Source: RYN-230 sp963837515
GTDB lineage: Bacteria > Actinomycetota > Actinomycetes > Streptosporangiales > Streptosporangiaceae
Length of the DNA: 64,000 bases
Direction: 5' to 3'
Assembly (NCBI GenBank): GCA_963837515.1
Contig: CAWINT010000014.1
Coordinates: 124,001 to 188,000 of the forward strand
The stretch's first letter is position 1. Each line of letters starts with the position of its first letter. This document shows, in pieces, positions 36,123-43,229 of the stretch. A program made the position numbers and the translations under genes. The notes beneath the pieces are model-generated. The model worked only from the letters and a program-made list of their open reading frames with translations, did no database searches and was not told the origin of the DNA.

Positions 36123-37124
36123 ATGGACTACACCCGGTCAGAAGCGAAGCAGGCGGCCCGCGCGGCGTGCACCGGCCTGTGGGCGGCGATCACCACCCCG
36201 TTCGACCCGGGCGGTGCGGTGGATTACGGTGCGCTCCGCGCCGACCTGGACCGGATCATCACCGGGCTGGGCGCCGGCGGGCTGTTCTGCGGCGGGGTGA
36301 TGGGCGAGTTCTGGGCGCTGACCGGCGGTGAGAAGCGCGGTGTGGTGGACGTGGTGGCCGACGCGGCCCGGGGGCACTGCCCGGTCATCGCGCACACCGG
36401 GCACACCTCGGCGCAGCAGGCCATCGAGCTGGCCCGGCACGCGCAGAAGGCCGGCGCGGACTTCGTCGCACTGATCAACCCGTACTACCCGCCGGCGTCC
36501 GACGAGGGGCTGTACCGCTGGTTCGAGACCGTGGCCGCGAGGGTGGACATCGGGATCTGGCTGTTCGACACGGCCTACTCCGGGGTGTCGCTGTCGCTGG
36601 AGCTCATCGAGCGGCTGGCCGCGCTGGAGAACGTGTGCGGCATCAAGGTCGGCCGGGACCACGCCCGCTACCTGGAGGTGCTGGCCCGGGTCGGCGAGGC
36701 GATCCTGGTCTGCGAGCCGAACGAGGGCACCTGGCTGGAGAACATCCGCGACCATGGCCAGCGGGTGTTCATGTCCTCGGCCGCGCCGTACCTGTACCAG
36801 ACGCTGGACTGGCAGCCGATGCGGGACTACACCGGCCTCGCCCTGGCCGGCGACTACGCCGCGGCCACGCAGGTCGCGGCCACGCTGAACCCGGTGCGCG
36901 CGCTGGCCGCGCAGTGGCTGCACGGCCGGGAGCGGCGGGTGGATTCGATCGCCTCGATCAAGGCCTGGGCCGGGCTGCTCGGCCTGTCCGGCGGGCCGGT
37001 CCGGCCCCCGCTGCGCCCGCACACCGCGGCCGAGACCGCCGAGCTGGCCGCGGGCCTGGAAGCGGCCGGCCTCCTCCCGGGCGCCACGGCCCGGGCCCGG
37101 CACAACGGCCGCGCCCCCGGCTGA
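36123..37124 (+). CDS. Dihydrodipicolinate synthase (DapA) superfamily lyase
   Basis: A 333-residue TIM-barrel protein of the N-acetylneuraminate lyase/DapA superfamily. The N-terminus reads GLWAAITTPFDPGGAVDY, a GVMGEFWALTGGEK segment replaces the usual G-T-T-G-E loop, and the Schiff-base lysine is K175 in GIKVGRDHARYLE. The tyrosine of the YNxP motif is not in place; the corresponding segment is WLFDTAYSGVSL. It is therefore unlikely to be true DapA and may be an aldolase or hydratase-aldolase. GAGGAGC precedes the ATG. Last gene of the operon. Confidence 0.82.
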   Translation: MDYTRSEAKQAARAACTGLWAAITTPFDPGGAVDYGALRADLDRIITGLGAGGLFCGGVMGEFWALTGGEKRGVVDVVADAARGHCPVIAHTGHTSAQQAIELARHAQKAGADFVALINPYYPPASDEGLYRWFETVAARVDIGIWLFDTAYSGVSLSLELIERLAALENVCGIKVGRDHARYLEVLARVGEAILVCEPNEGTWLENIRDHGQRVFMSSAAPYLYQTLDWQPMRDYTGLALAGDYAAATQVAATLNPVRALAAQWLHGRERRVDSIASIKAWAGLLGLSGGPVRPPLRPHTAAETAELAAGLEAAGLLPGATARARHNGRAPG

Positions 37125-38757
37125 ACATGCCACGCCGGCCGCCGGGCGCGGGGCCGGCGCAGTTCGCCGCCGCGGGCGGGGATCCCATTACCTGCTCCGG
37201 GTCGTGGCCGAGGTCACGGAGCAGCACGATGGCCGCGTTGCGGCCCGGCGCGCCGGTGATGGAACCGCCCGGGTGGGTGGTGCCGCCGGTCTGGTACAGC
37301 CCGGGGACCGGCATCCGGTACCCGGCCCAGCCCGGCACCGGGCGCAGCGGGCCGCTGAACGCCGGGCCCCGGTTCCCGCCGTGGAACGCACCGTGGATCA
37401 TGTGCGGGTTCATCGCCTCGATGTCGGCCGGCGACTTGACCAGGCTGGCCAGGATCACCTCGTCGGTGAAGCCGGGCGCGGCCCGGCGCAGCCGTTGCAG
37501 CTGCCGGGTGGCGTGCGCGTGCTTCGCCGCCGCCCAGCCGCCGGGCCCGGCGGGTGGGGTGTACACCTGCGGGCTGAGGATCTTCACCGTGTGCTGCCCG
37601 GCCGGCGCCCGCCCCGGGTCGGCCAGCGTCGGCGTGGCCACCAGGACCCACGGCGGATCGGCCAGGAACCGCCCGGCCTTCAGGTCCGCGCCCATCTGGA
37701 TCATGTCTTCCGGCCAGCCGGCCAGCCCGGCTGACACCGCGGTGCGCGCCGTGTCCCCCTCGATGAACTCCGGCGCGGCCGTCGTGCAGTAGTACGTGGC
37801 GAACCCGGGCACGCCGACGTCGTAGGTGTCCACCCCGTAGTGGAACTCCTCCGGCCAGGCGTCCGCCGGGGCCATGTCCCGCAGGTGCTTGATATGGATG
37901 GTGGAAACCACCGCGTGCCGCGCCCGGTACTCGGTGCCGTCGGCGGTGCGCACCCCGGTGCACCGGCCGCCGGACAGCAGCAGCCCGGTGACCCGCTGGC
38001 CGCAGCGGACCTCCCCGCCGTGGTCGGCCAGGCAGGAGGTCAGCGCGGCGGTCAGCGCCCCTGAGCCGCCGACCGGGATCGACCAGCTGCGCTGCTGGCG
38101 GCCGAACGTCTGCTGGTACGGCAGGATCCCCGACCCCGGCTCGTCCACCGGCTGGAACACCTGGAACGCCAGCCACAGCAGGAACGCCTGGATGTGCCGG
38201 CTGGTGAACTCGTGCCGGACCACCGCCGTCGCGGACAGCTGCCGCCGCCGGGCCCAGATCCGGCCGCGCGGATGATCGGCGAGCCGCTCGTCCAGCGACG
38301 GGCCGTCACCCACCGGGGTGAACTGGCTGGCGGTGAAGATCTGCTTCACCTCGTCGTACTCGGCGAGCAACCGCCGGTACGCGGCGGCGTCGGCGGCCGA
38401 GAAACGGGCCACCTCGTCAGCGGTCCGCTCGGCGTCCAGCCACATGGTGAACTGCCGGCCGTCGGGGAAGGCCACCTGCTCCACCGGGTCGGGCTCGGCG
38501 TAGCGCAGGCCGTACCGGCCGGCCAGGCCGAGTTCGTCACGGCTGAGCGCCGGGTTGACCCGGATCATCGTGTGCCCGGTGGCGCAGGTGTCCAGGCCGA
38601 ACCCGGGCAGCAGCAGCTCCTCGGTAGCGGCCCCGCCGCCCGGGATGTCCCGGGCGTCCAGCACCAGGCAGCGGTAGCCCGCCTTGGCCAGGTAACAGGC
38701 GGTGATCAGGCTGTTGTGCCCGGCCCCGGCCACCACGATATCTGGATCGTCGGTCAT
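36958..38757 (-). CDS. CrtI-like FAD-dependent oxidoreductase with overlapping C-terminal extension
   Basis: A 599-residue protein related to phytoene desaturase/dehydrogenase. The dinucleotide fold is at the N-terminus (DIVVAGAGHNSLITACYLAK, LVLDARDIPGGGAATEELLL) and the FAD-binding C-terminal motif is YQTGGTTHPGGSITGAPGRN. After DLGHDPEQVM (about residue 519) the sequence becomes Arg/Gly/Pro-rich and runs 167 bases antisense into the DapA-like gene, so the natural end was probably near 37190. ATG 38757 is chosen where the Rossmann fold begins. The substrate is unknown; no carotenoid genes are nearby. Confidence 0.82.
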   Translation of the reverse strand: MTDDPDIVVAGAGHNSLITACYLAKAGYRCLVLDARDIPGGGAATEELLLPGFGLDTCATGHTMIRVNPALSRDELGLAGRYGLRYAEPDPVEQVAFPDGRQFTMWLDAERTADEVARFSAADAAAYRRLLAEYDEVKQIFTASQFTPVGDGPSLDERLADHPRGRIWARRRQLSATAVVRHEFTSRHIQAFLLWLAFQVFQPVDEPGSGILPYQQTFGRQQRSWSIPVGGSGALTAALTSCLADHGGEVRCGQRVTGLLLSGGRCTGVRTADGTEYRARHAVVSTIHIKHLRDMAPADAWPEEFHYGVDTYDVGVPGFATYYCTTAAPEFIEGDTARTAVSAGLAGWPEDMIQMGADLKAGRFLADPPWVLVATPTLADPGRAPAGQHTVKILSPQVYTPPAGPGGWAAAKHAHATRQLQRLRRAAPGFTDEVILASLVKSPADIEAMNPHMIHGAFHGGNRGPAFSGPLRPVPGWAGYRMPVPGLYQTGGTTHPGGSITGAPGRNAAIVLLRDLGHDPEQVMGSPPAAANCAGPAPGGRRGMFSRGRGRCAGPGPWRPGGGRPLPGPRPARRSRPRCAGAAGAGPARRTGRAARPRP

Positions 38758-38909
38758 CGCCGTCCGCGTCCCTTCCGGCTTGCAAACCATTGCAGCCTGG
38801 TCTGATCCTGGCATCCGGGGCCAGCGGGCGGCAAGCGGCTCATTCCCGCCGGGTGAGGCGCGGGGCGGGGCGGCCCTCCTAGCGTCGGCAGAAACGACGG
38901 GAGACAGCC

Positions 38910-39458
38910 ATGGCGCAACCGGACACCCTGTACGTGCTGGCGGCGGCCTATGACGATGTGAGCGCCGCGGTCGAGGACTATGAAGCGGTCAAGGCGCTGT
39001 ACTACGCGGTGAAGACCTCACACGAGTTCGACGCGGCGGTCATCGCCAAGGACGCCCACGGCAAGGTGAGCATCGTCAAGAAGCATGAGCAGCCGACGCG
39101 GCACGGCGCCGCGGTCGGGCTTGGCTGGGGCCTGGCCGCGGGAGTGGCCGCCGCGCTGTTCCCCCCGGTCGGCATCGTCGGCGCGCTCGCCGTGGGGGCG
39201 GGCGGTGGCGCCGCGATCGGCGCGGTCACCGGGCACGCCAGCGGCGGGATGAGCCGCGGCGATCTCAAGGACCTGGGCGAGACCCTGGACGCGGGAACCG
39301 CCGGGCTGCTGGTGGTGTACGAGGCCAACCTGGAGGAGCAGATCCGGGCGTCGGTCAAGGCGGCGCAGAAGATGACCGCGCGGGAGACCGGGATGGGCGG
39401 CGACCAGCTCGCCGCCGACCTCAAGCAGACCGACGGGACCGCAGCGTCGGAACGCTAG
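38910..39458 (+). CDS. DUF1269 family protein with glycine-zipper membrane segment
   Basis: A 182-residue protein. The N-terminal alpha/beta part (LYVLAAAYDDVSAAVEDYEA and DAAVIAKDAHGKVSIVKK) is followed by a glycine/alanine-rich hydrophobic region (about residues 67-108, GLGWGLAAGVAAALFPPVGI) of the glycine-zipper type, and a charged C-terminal helix. Function of the family is not established; it is probably membrane-associated. GGGAGACAGCC precedes the ATG. The palindromic repeat array begins 22 bases after its stop. Confidence 0.8.
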   Translation: MAQPDTLYVLAAAYDDVSAAVEDYEAVKALYYAVKTSHEFDAAVIAKDAHGKVSIVKKHEQPTRHGAAVGLGWGLAAGVAAALFPPVGIVGALAVGAGGGAAIGAVTGHASGGMSRGDLKDLGETLDAGTAGLLVVYEANLEEQIRASVKAAQKMTARETGMGGDQLAADLKQTDGTAASER

Positions 39459-39480
39459 TCGCTGTGGGGCCCGGGGGCTC

Positions 39481-39761
39481 CGGGGGGTCGTCCCCCCGGG
39501 CTTATTGACCGGGGAGGGGAGGCCCGGCGAAGCCGGGTCTCGCTGAGCCGGTGATCCCGGGGGGCTCCGGGGGGTCGTCCCCCCGGGCTTATTGACCGGG
39601 GAGGGGAGGCCCGGCGAAGCCGGGTCTCGCTGAGCCGGTGATCCCGGGGGGCTCCGGGGGGTCGTCCCCCCGGGCTTATTGACCGGGGAGGGGAGGCCCG
39701 GCGAAGCCGGGTCTCGCTGAGCCGGTGATCCCGGGGGGCTCCGGGGGGTCGTCCCCCCGGG
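39481..39761. repeat. Palindromic repeat array, four cores with an 87-bp period
   Basis: The core CGGGGGGTCGTCCCCCCGGG occurs at 39481, 39568, 39655 and 39742 (each 20 bases). The three spacers between them are identical 67-mers. Each core folds as CCGGGGGG-TCGT-CCCCCCGG, and each spacer holds a second hairpin CCCGGC-gaa-GCCGGG (first at 39523-39537). The last unit supplies the C-terminal codons of the GntR gene on the other strand and its TAA stop at 39676-39678. The same core occurs in kdd (51119-51354) and, decayed, at 48953-48972. Confidence 0.95.
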
Positions 39762-40524
39762 CTGACACCGGGAAGCGGTAGCGGAGCCGGAAGCGGTCGG
39801 CGGCCACGACGATCTCGGCGGCTTCCACCACCCGCTCCCCGCACCGGTGGTCCCGCTCCACGAGCAGTACGGGAGTGCCCGGAGCCAGGCCGAGCACGGC
39901 CGCCTCGGCGGCCAGCGCGGGCCGCAGCGAGATGTCCTCGACCACCTGGTCCACACGCAGGCCGATCGCGCTCATCCGGTCCAGCACGCCACGCCCGGCG
40001 TAACGGCCCTGCTCCGGGGACAGCGCGCCGCGCAGCTGGGCCGGTTCGTAGCTGGTAGCCAGCTGCACCGGGCAGCCGTCCGCGCTCATCAGGTACCGGG
40101 TGCGCGTGACCGGGTGGTCGCGGTCGGGCAGCCCGAGCCGCCGCGCGATGTGGGCCGGCGGGCTGACCTGCTCGGACTGGTGCTCCCAGGCCAGCCGGGG
40201 CGAGTGTGCCTCGCCGTGCCCACCGGGGGGCAGGCCGTCCGCCAGGCCGAACGGTGACCCGGGAAAGTGCAGCCGGTCATGTTCCAGGTGCGCCGCGTCC
40301 GGCAGGCGGCGCACGTACGACCCTGATCCGGCCCGCGCCTCGATCACCCCTTCTGCCACGAGGACCCGCAGCGCGTGCTTGGCCGCCGTCTCGCCGACCC
40401 CGTACCGGGCCATGATCGCGTTCCGCGAGGGCACCCGGGCCCCGGGCGCGAGCAGCCCGCCCTGGATCTGATCCCGCAGGTCCTCCAGGACGCGCAGGTA
40501 GACCGGGTCCCTCGAGGCGTTCAT
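39676..40524 (-). CDS. GntR/UTRA family regulator whose C-terminus is repeat-derived
   Basis: A 282-residue HutC-type regulator. The winged helix is at residues 5-72 (DPVYLRVLEDLRDQIQGGLL, SRNAIMARYGVGETAAKHAL, RVLVAEGVIEARAGSGSYV) and the UTRA effector domain follows (TRTRYLMSADGCPVQLATSY, TPVLLVERDHRCGERVVEAA). After DRFRLRYRFPV the last 29 or so residues (SARGDDPPEPPGITGSARPG and on) are encoded by one unit of the palindromic array. ATG 40524 follows CACAAT (40531-40536 on this strand) by six bases. Confidence 0.85.
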   Translation of the reverse strand: MNASRDPVYLRVLEDLRDQIQGGLLAPGARVPSRNAIMARYGVGETAAKHALRVLVAEGVIEARAGSGSYVRRLPDAAHLEHDRLHFPGSPFGLADGLPPGGHGEAHSPRLAWEHQSEQVSPPAHIARRLGLPDRDHPVTRTRYLMSADGCPVQLATSYEPAQLRGALSPEQGRYAGRGVLDRMSAIGLRVDQVVEDISLRPALAAEAAVLGLAPGTPVLLVERDHRCGERVVEAAEIVVAADRFRLRYRFPVSARGDDPPEPPGITGSARPGFAGPPLPGQ

Positions 40525-40530
40525 CGCCGC

Positions 40531-40536
40531 ATTGTG
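40531..40536 (-). promoter_or_regulatory. -10-like hexamer of the GntR gene
   Basis: The reverse strand reads CACAAT six bases before the ATG at 40524, consistent with a leaderless transcript. Confidence 0.3.
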
Positions 40537-40568
40537 CCGCGCCGGGCGGCCAGCCGTAGCCGGAAGCG

Positions 40569-41225
40569 CTACTTCTTCCGCGCGAAGATCAGGCCATCGC
40601 CGATCGACAGCATGGCCAGCTCCACCCGGTCGTCGGTGGCGGCGTGATCGTTGAACTCGCGGACCGCGCGCCCGGCCGGGTCCGGGTCGGGGTCGAAGAC
40701 CCGGCCGTGCAGCAGCGTGTTGTTGACCAGGATGATGCCGCCGCTGCGGGTCCGCGGCACGATCTCGTCCCAGTACCGCCGGTAGCCGGTCTTGTCCGCG
40801 TCGATGAACGCCAAGTCGAACGTTTCGGTGCTGGGCAGCGCGGCCAGGGTGTCGGCGGCCGGGCCGAGCCGCAGCTCGATCCGGTCGGCCAGGCCGGCCT
40901 TGTCCCAGTACGTGCGGGCCACGGCGGTGAACTCGTCGCTCACGTCACAGCAGAGCAGCCGTCCGCCAGGAGCCAGGCCCCGCGCCAGGCAGATCGACGA
41001 ATACCCGGTGAAGGTGCCGACCTCGACGGCCCGGGCGGGTGCGATGAGCCGGCTCAGCAACGTCATGAACGTGCCCTGCTCGGGCCCGATCTGCATGATC
41101 ATGTCGTCGGGGAACCTGCGGGCGGTCTCCGCCTGCAGCTCGCTCAGCAGTGCGTCCGGCGAGGTGGTGTGCGCGACGATGTAGTCGAGGACCTGACGGC
41201 TGACGTGTTCTCTCCCAGTGGCCAC
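40569..41225 (-). CDS. O-methyltransferase (caffeoyl-CoA/catechol OMT-like)
   Basis: A 218-residue SAM-dependent methyltransferase of the Methyltransf_3 family. Signatures are RAVEVGTFTGYSSICLARGL (SAM motif I), RLLCCDVSDEFTAVARTYW (motif II), FDLAFIDADKTGYRRYWDEI (metal-binding DAD) and GGIILVNNTLLHGRV. GTG 41225 is used because the domain (REHVSRQVLDYIV) begins there; no good ribosome-binding site is visible. Actinobacterial relatives methylate catechol-type oxygens. It is divergent from lgt with a 36-base gap. Confidence 0.88.
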   Translation of the reverse strand: MATGREHVSRQVLDYIVAHTTSPDALLSELQAETARRFPDDMIMQIGPEQGTFMTLLSRLIAPARAVEVGTFTGYSSICLARGLAPGGRLLCCDVSDEFTAVARTYWDKAGLADRIELRLGPAADTLAALPSTETFDLAFIDADKTGYRRYWDEIVPRTRSGGIILVNNTLLHGRVFDPDPDPAGRAVREFNDHAATDDRVELAMLSIGDGLIFARKK

Positions 41226-41248
41226 GCTAAACGGTAACCCGGGCGCGG

Positions 41249-41254
41249 TACCCT
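41249..41254 (+). promoter_or_regulatory. -10 hexamer of a probable leaderless lgt promoter
   Basis: TACCCT ends seven bases before the lgt ATG at 41262, in the 36-base gap to the divergent O-methyltransferase. Confidence 0.4.
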
Positions 41255-41261
41255 CGCTGGC

Positions 41262-42257
41262 ATGGCCCTGGCTTCGCCGCTGTACATCCCGAGCCCGTCC
41301 GTGAACGGGTTCCACCTCGGGTCGGCCTACATCCACTTCTACGGCCTGATGTACGTGATCGGCATCACGCTGGCCATCATCATCACCCAGCGCCGGTGGA
41401 AGGCGGTCGGCGGCGACGCCGCCCTGGTGGGCGAGGTGGCGCTGTGGGCGGTGCCGGCCGGGATCATCGGCGGCCGGATCTACTTCGACCTCACCACGCC
41501 CAAGTACATCCCGCACCACTGGTACGGGGTGTTCGCGGTCTGGGACGGCGGGCTGGGCATCTGGGGCGGCGTCGCGCTGGCGGCTGTGGTGGGCGCGTGG
41601 CGGGTCCGGCGGACCGGGGCGAGCGTCGTCCTGTTCATGGACGCGGTCGCTCCGGCGCTGCTGGTGGCGCAGGCCATCGGCCGGATCGGCAACTACTTCA
41701 ACCAGGAGCTGTTCGGTGGGCCGACCACGCTGCCCTGGGCGCTGCAGATCTCGCCGCAGTTCCGGCCCACCGGTTACACCCAGTTCAGCACGTTCCAGCC
41801 GACCTTCCTGTACGAGCTGATCTTCGATCTGGCCTGGGCCGCGCTGCTGGTCTGGCTCGGCCATCACCGCGGGATCAAGCCGCCGGGGCTGTTCGCGCTG
41901 TACGTGATGGGCTACTCGGTCTTCCGGATCTTCGAGGAGTCACTCCGGGTCAACCCGTCCGAGCACTTCCTCGGACTCCGGCTGAACATGTACGTCGCCA
42001 GCGCGCTGACCCTGGCCGGGCTGATCTGGTTCGGGTACTCCCAGCGGCACGGCCGACCAGCCAGCGAGCTGCCCGCCGTGGGGCCGGGGACCGCCCCCGG
42101 CCTGGCCGCGGACGCCACGGGCCCGGAGGGCACCGCCGGCCAGGTGGGTGAGGCCGGCCCGGACGGCGCCACCCGCCCAGCGGGTGCCGCGGCGCAGGCG
42201 GACGAGGTCGGCGCGGCCCCGGCCGGGGAGACGGGCCGGTCCGGCGACCCCGGGTAA
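41262..42257 (+). CDS. lgt: Lgt, prolipoprotein diacylglyceryl transferase
   Basis: A 331-residue membrane enzyme that attaches diacylglycerol to the lipobox cysteine of prolipoproteins such as the two binding proteins in this window. Visible motifs are FYGLMYVIGITLAI, IIGGRIYFDL, WDGGLGIWGG and the signature AIGRIGNYFNQELFGGPT, followed by FLYELIFDLAW and YSVFRIFEESLRVNPSEH. About seven transmembrane helices are predicted. The last 65 residues are an Ala/Gly/Pro-rich cytosolic tail, common in actinobacteria. The stop codon lies in a 28-base tandem repeat. Confidence 0.95.
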   Translation: MALASPLYIPSPSVNGFHLGSAYIHFYGLMYVIGITLAIIITQRRWKAVGGDAALVGEVALWAVPAGIIGGRIYFDLTTPKYIPHHWYGVFAVWDGGLGIWGGVALAAVVGAWRVRRTGASVVLFMDAVAPALLVAQAIGRIGNYFNQELFGGPTTLPWALQISPQFRPTGYTQFSTFQPTFLYELIFDLAWAALLVWLGHHRGIKPPGLFALYVMGYSVFRIFEESLRVNPSEHFLGLRLNMYVASALTLAGLIWFGYSQRHGRPASELPAVGPGTAPGLAADATGPEGTAGQVGEAGPDGATRPAGAAAQADEVGAAPAGETGRSGDPG

Positions 42258-42297
42258 GCCCGGGTGGGCCGGCGACCCCGGGTAAGCCCGGGTGGCC
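42242..42297. repeat. 28-bp tandem duplication across the lgt stop
   Basis: Two near-identical 28-base units (42242-42269 and 42270-42297), each with CCCGGG-taag-CCCGGG. The first holds the lgt TAA stop. The stacked GC hairpins may also act as a terminator. Confidence 0.85.
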
Positions 42298-42461
42298 CGG
42301 CGCAGCCAGGCCCGCGCCCGGCGGGCAGCTGCCGGCCCTTCGCTGATTTAATCGACATTCCAGATTTATCGGCGCGTCGCTCGAACAGACGTTTGATCAT
42401 CGGGCATACTTGTCTCGGCATCTCAGCACCGCGCCGTCCCGACGTATCCCGGAGGTAACCC

Positions 42462-43079
42462 GTGGGCCAGAAGACCGTCAGGTTCAGCGACCTCAGCGGG
42501 GAGATCATCACCCGCGATGACACGCTCGCCCGGATCGTGATCCACGAGCACCCCGAGCTGGGCGATGCTCCCGTGGAGATCGAGGCGCTCGCCGACGAGG
42601 CACGCACGATCGAGAAGGCGGCGGTCGCGGTCGCCATCGTGGACCTGTACCTGCCCGGCGAGGAGGAGCCCCGCCGGGTGGCCATGGACGTGGCCGCCTT
42701 CGACAAGCTGGCCACCGACCGGCCGATGAGCGAGCTGCTGCTGACCGCGCGGCCCGCCCGCCCGGCGCGGCGGGCCAGGTCGGCCGCTCCCAAGGCGGCG
42801 GCCGGGCCGAAGGCGGACAGCCTCAAGGCGGACGGTCCCAAGGCGGCGGCCGGGCCGGCCGGCGAGCGGATCAGTTACGACACCCTGGAGCACGCCGGCG
42901 AGCCGCACAAGGGCCGGATCACCGACACCGAGCGGGAACTGGTCCGCGACCACCTGGACATGATCAACGAGCGGCTGGCCAGCCAGGGGCTGCGCACCAT
43001 CGACCCGGCGAACCGGGAGCACGCCGCGCGCTACGGCCTGGAGGAGCTGGCCGCCGCCCAGGCCGCGCAGGACAACTAG
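42462..43079 (+). CDS. Conserved actinobacterial-type protein of unknown function
   Basis: A 205-residue soluble acidic/basic protein I do not recognise. Residues 1-95 look like a compact beta-rich domain (GQKTVRFSDLSGEIITRDDT, VDLYLPGEEEPRRVAMDVAA). A Lys/Ala/Pro linker with the repeated PKAAAGPKAD unit follows (about 105-130), and a helical C-terminal region ends at RYGLEELAAAQAAQDN. The overall layout, small domain plus basic linker, is reminiscent of nucleoid-associated proteins, but there is no clear motif. GTG start with a good GGAGG site eight bases upstream. Confidence 0.75.
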   Translation: MGQKTVRFSDLSGEIITRDDTLARIVIHEHPELGDAPVEIEALADEARTIEKAAVAVAIVDLYLPGEEEPRRVAMDVAAFDKLATDRPMSELLLTARPARPARRARSAAPKAAAGPKADSLKADGPKAAAGPAGERISYDTLEHAGEPHKGRITDTERELVRDHLDMINERLASQGLRTIDPANREHAARYGLEELAAAQAAQDN

Positions 43080-43082
43080 CCC

Positions 43083-43110
43083 GGCGCCCGGCGCCCGGCG
43101 CCCGGCGCCC
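43083..43110. repeat. 7-bp tandem repeat (GGCGCCC, four copies)
   Basis: A simple GC-rich tandem directly after the preceding gene; it is self-complementary and may contribute to termination. Confidence 0.8.
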
Positions 43111-43229
43111 CGGGCAGGGCCGGGGCGGCCCGGGGCACCGGGCGCCAGCCCGGACCCGGGCCCGGGCCCGGCCCGGGGCATTGCCAGCGCGTGACCCGAT
43201 CGGTTTGGTGCACCGGGTTCGTGGATCGG

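Noticed and set aside
36123..37124. Calling the lyase dapA
   Set aside because: The catalytic tyrosine and GTTGE motifs are altered and the context is catabolic, not lysine synthesis.
39481..39761. Resemblance to a CRISPR array
   Set aside because: Spacers are identical to each other, the repeats are long palindromes with a fixed 87-base period, and no cas genes are near.
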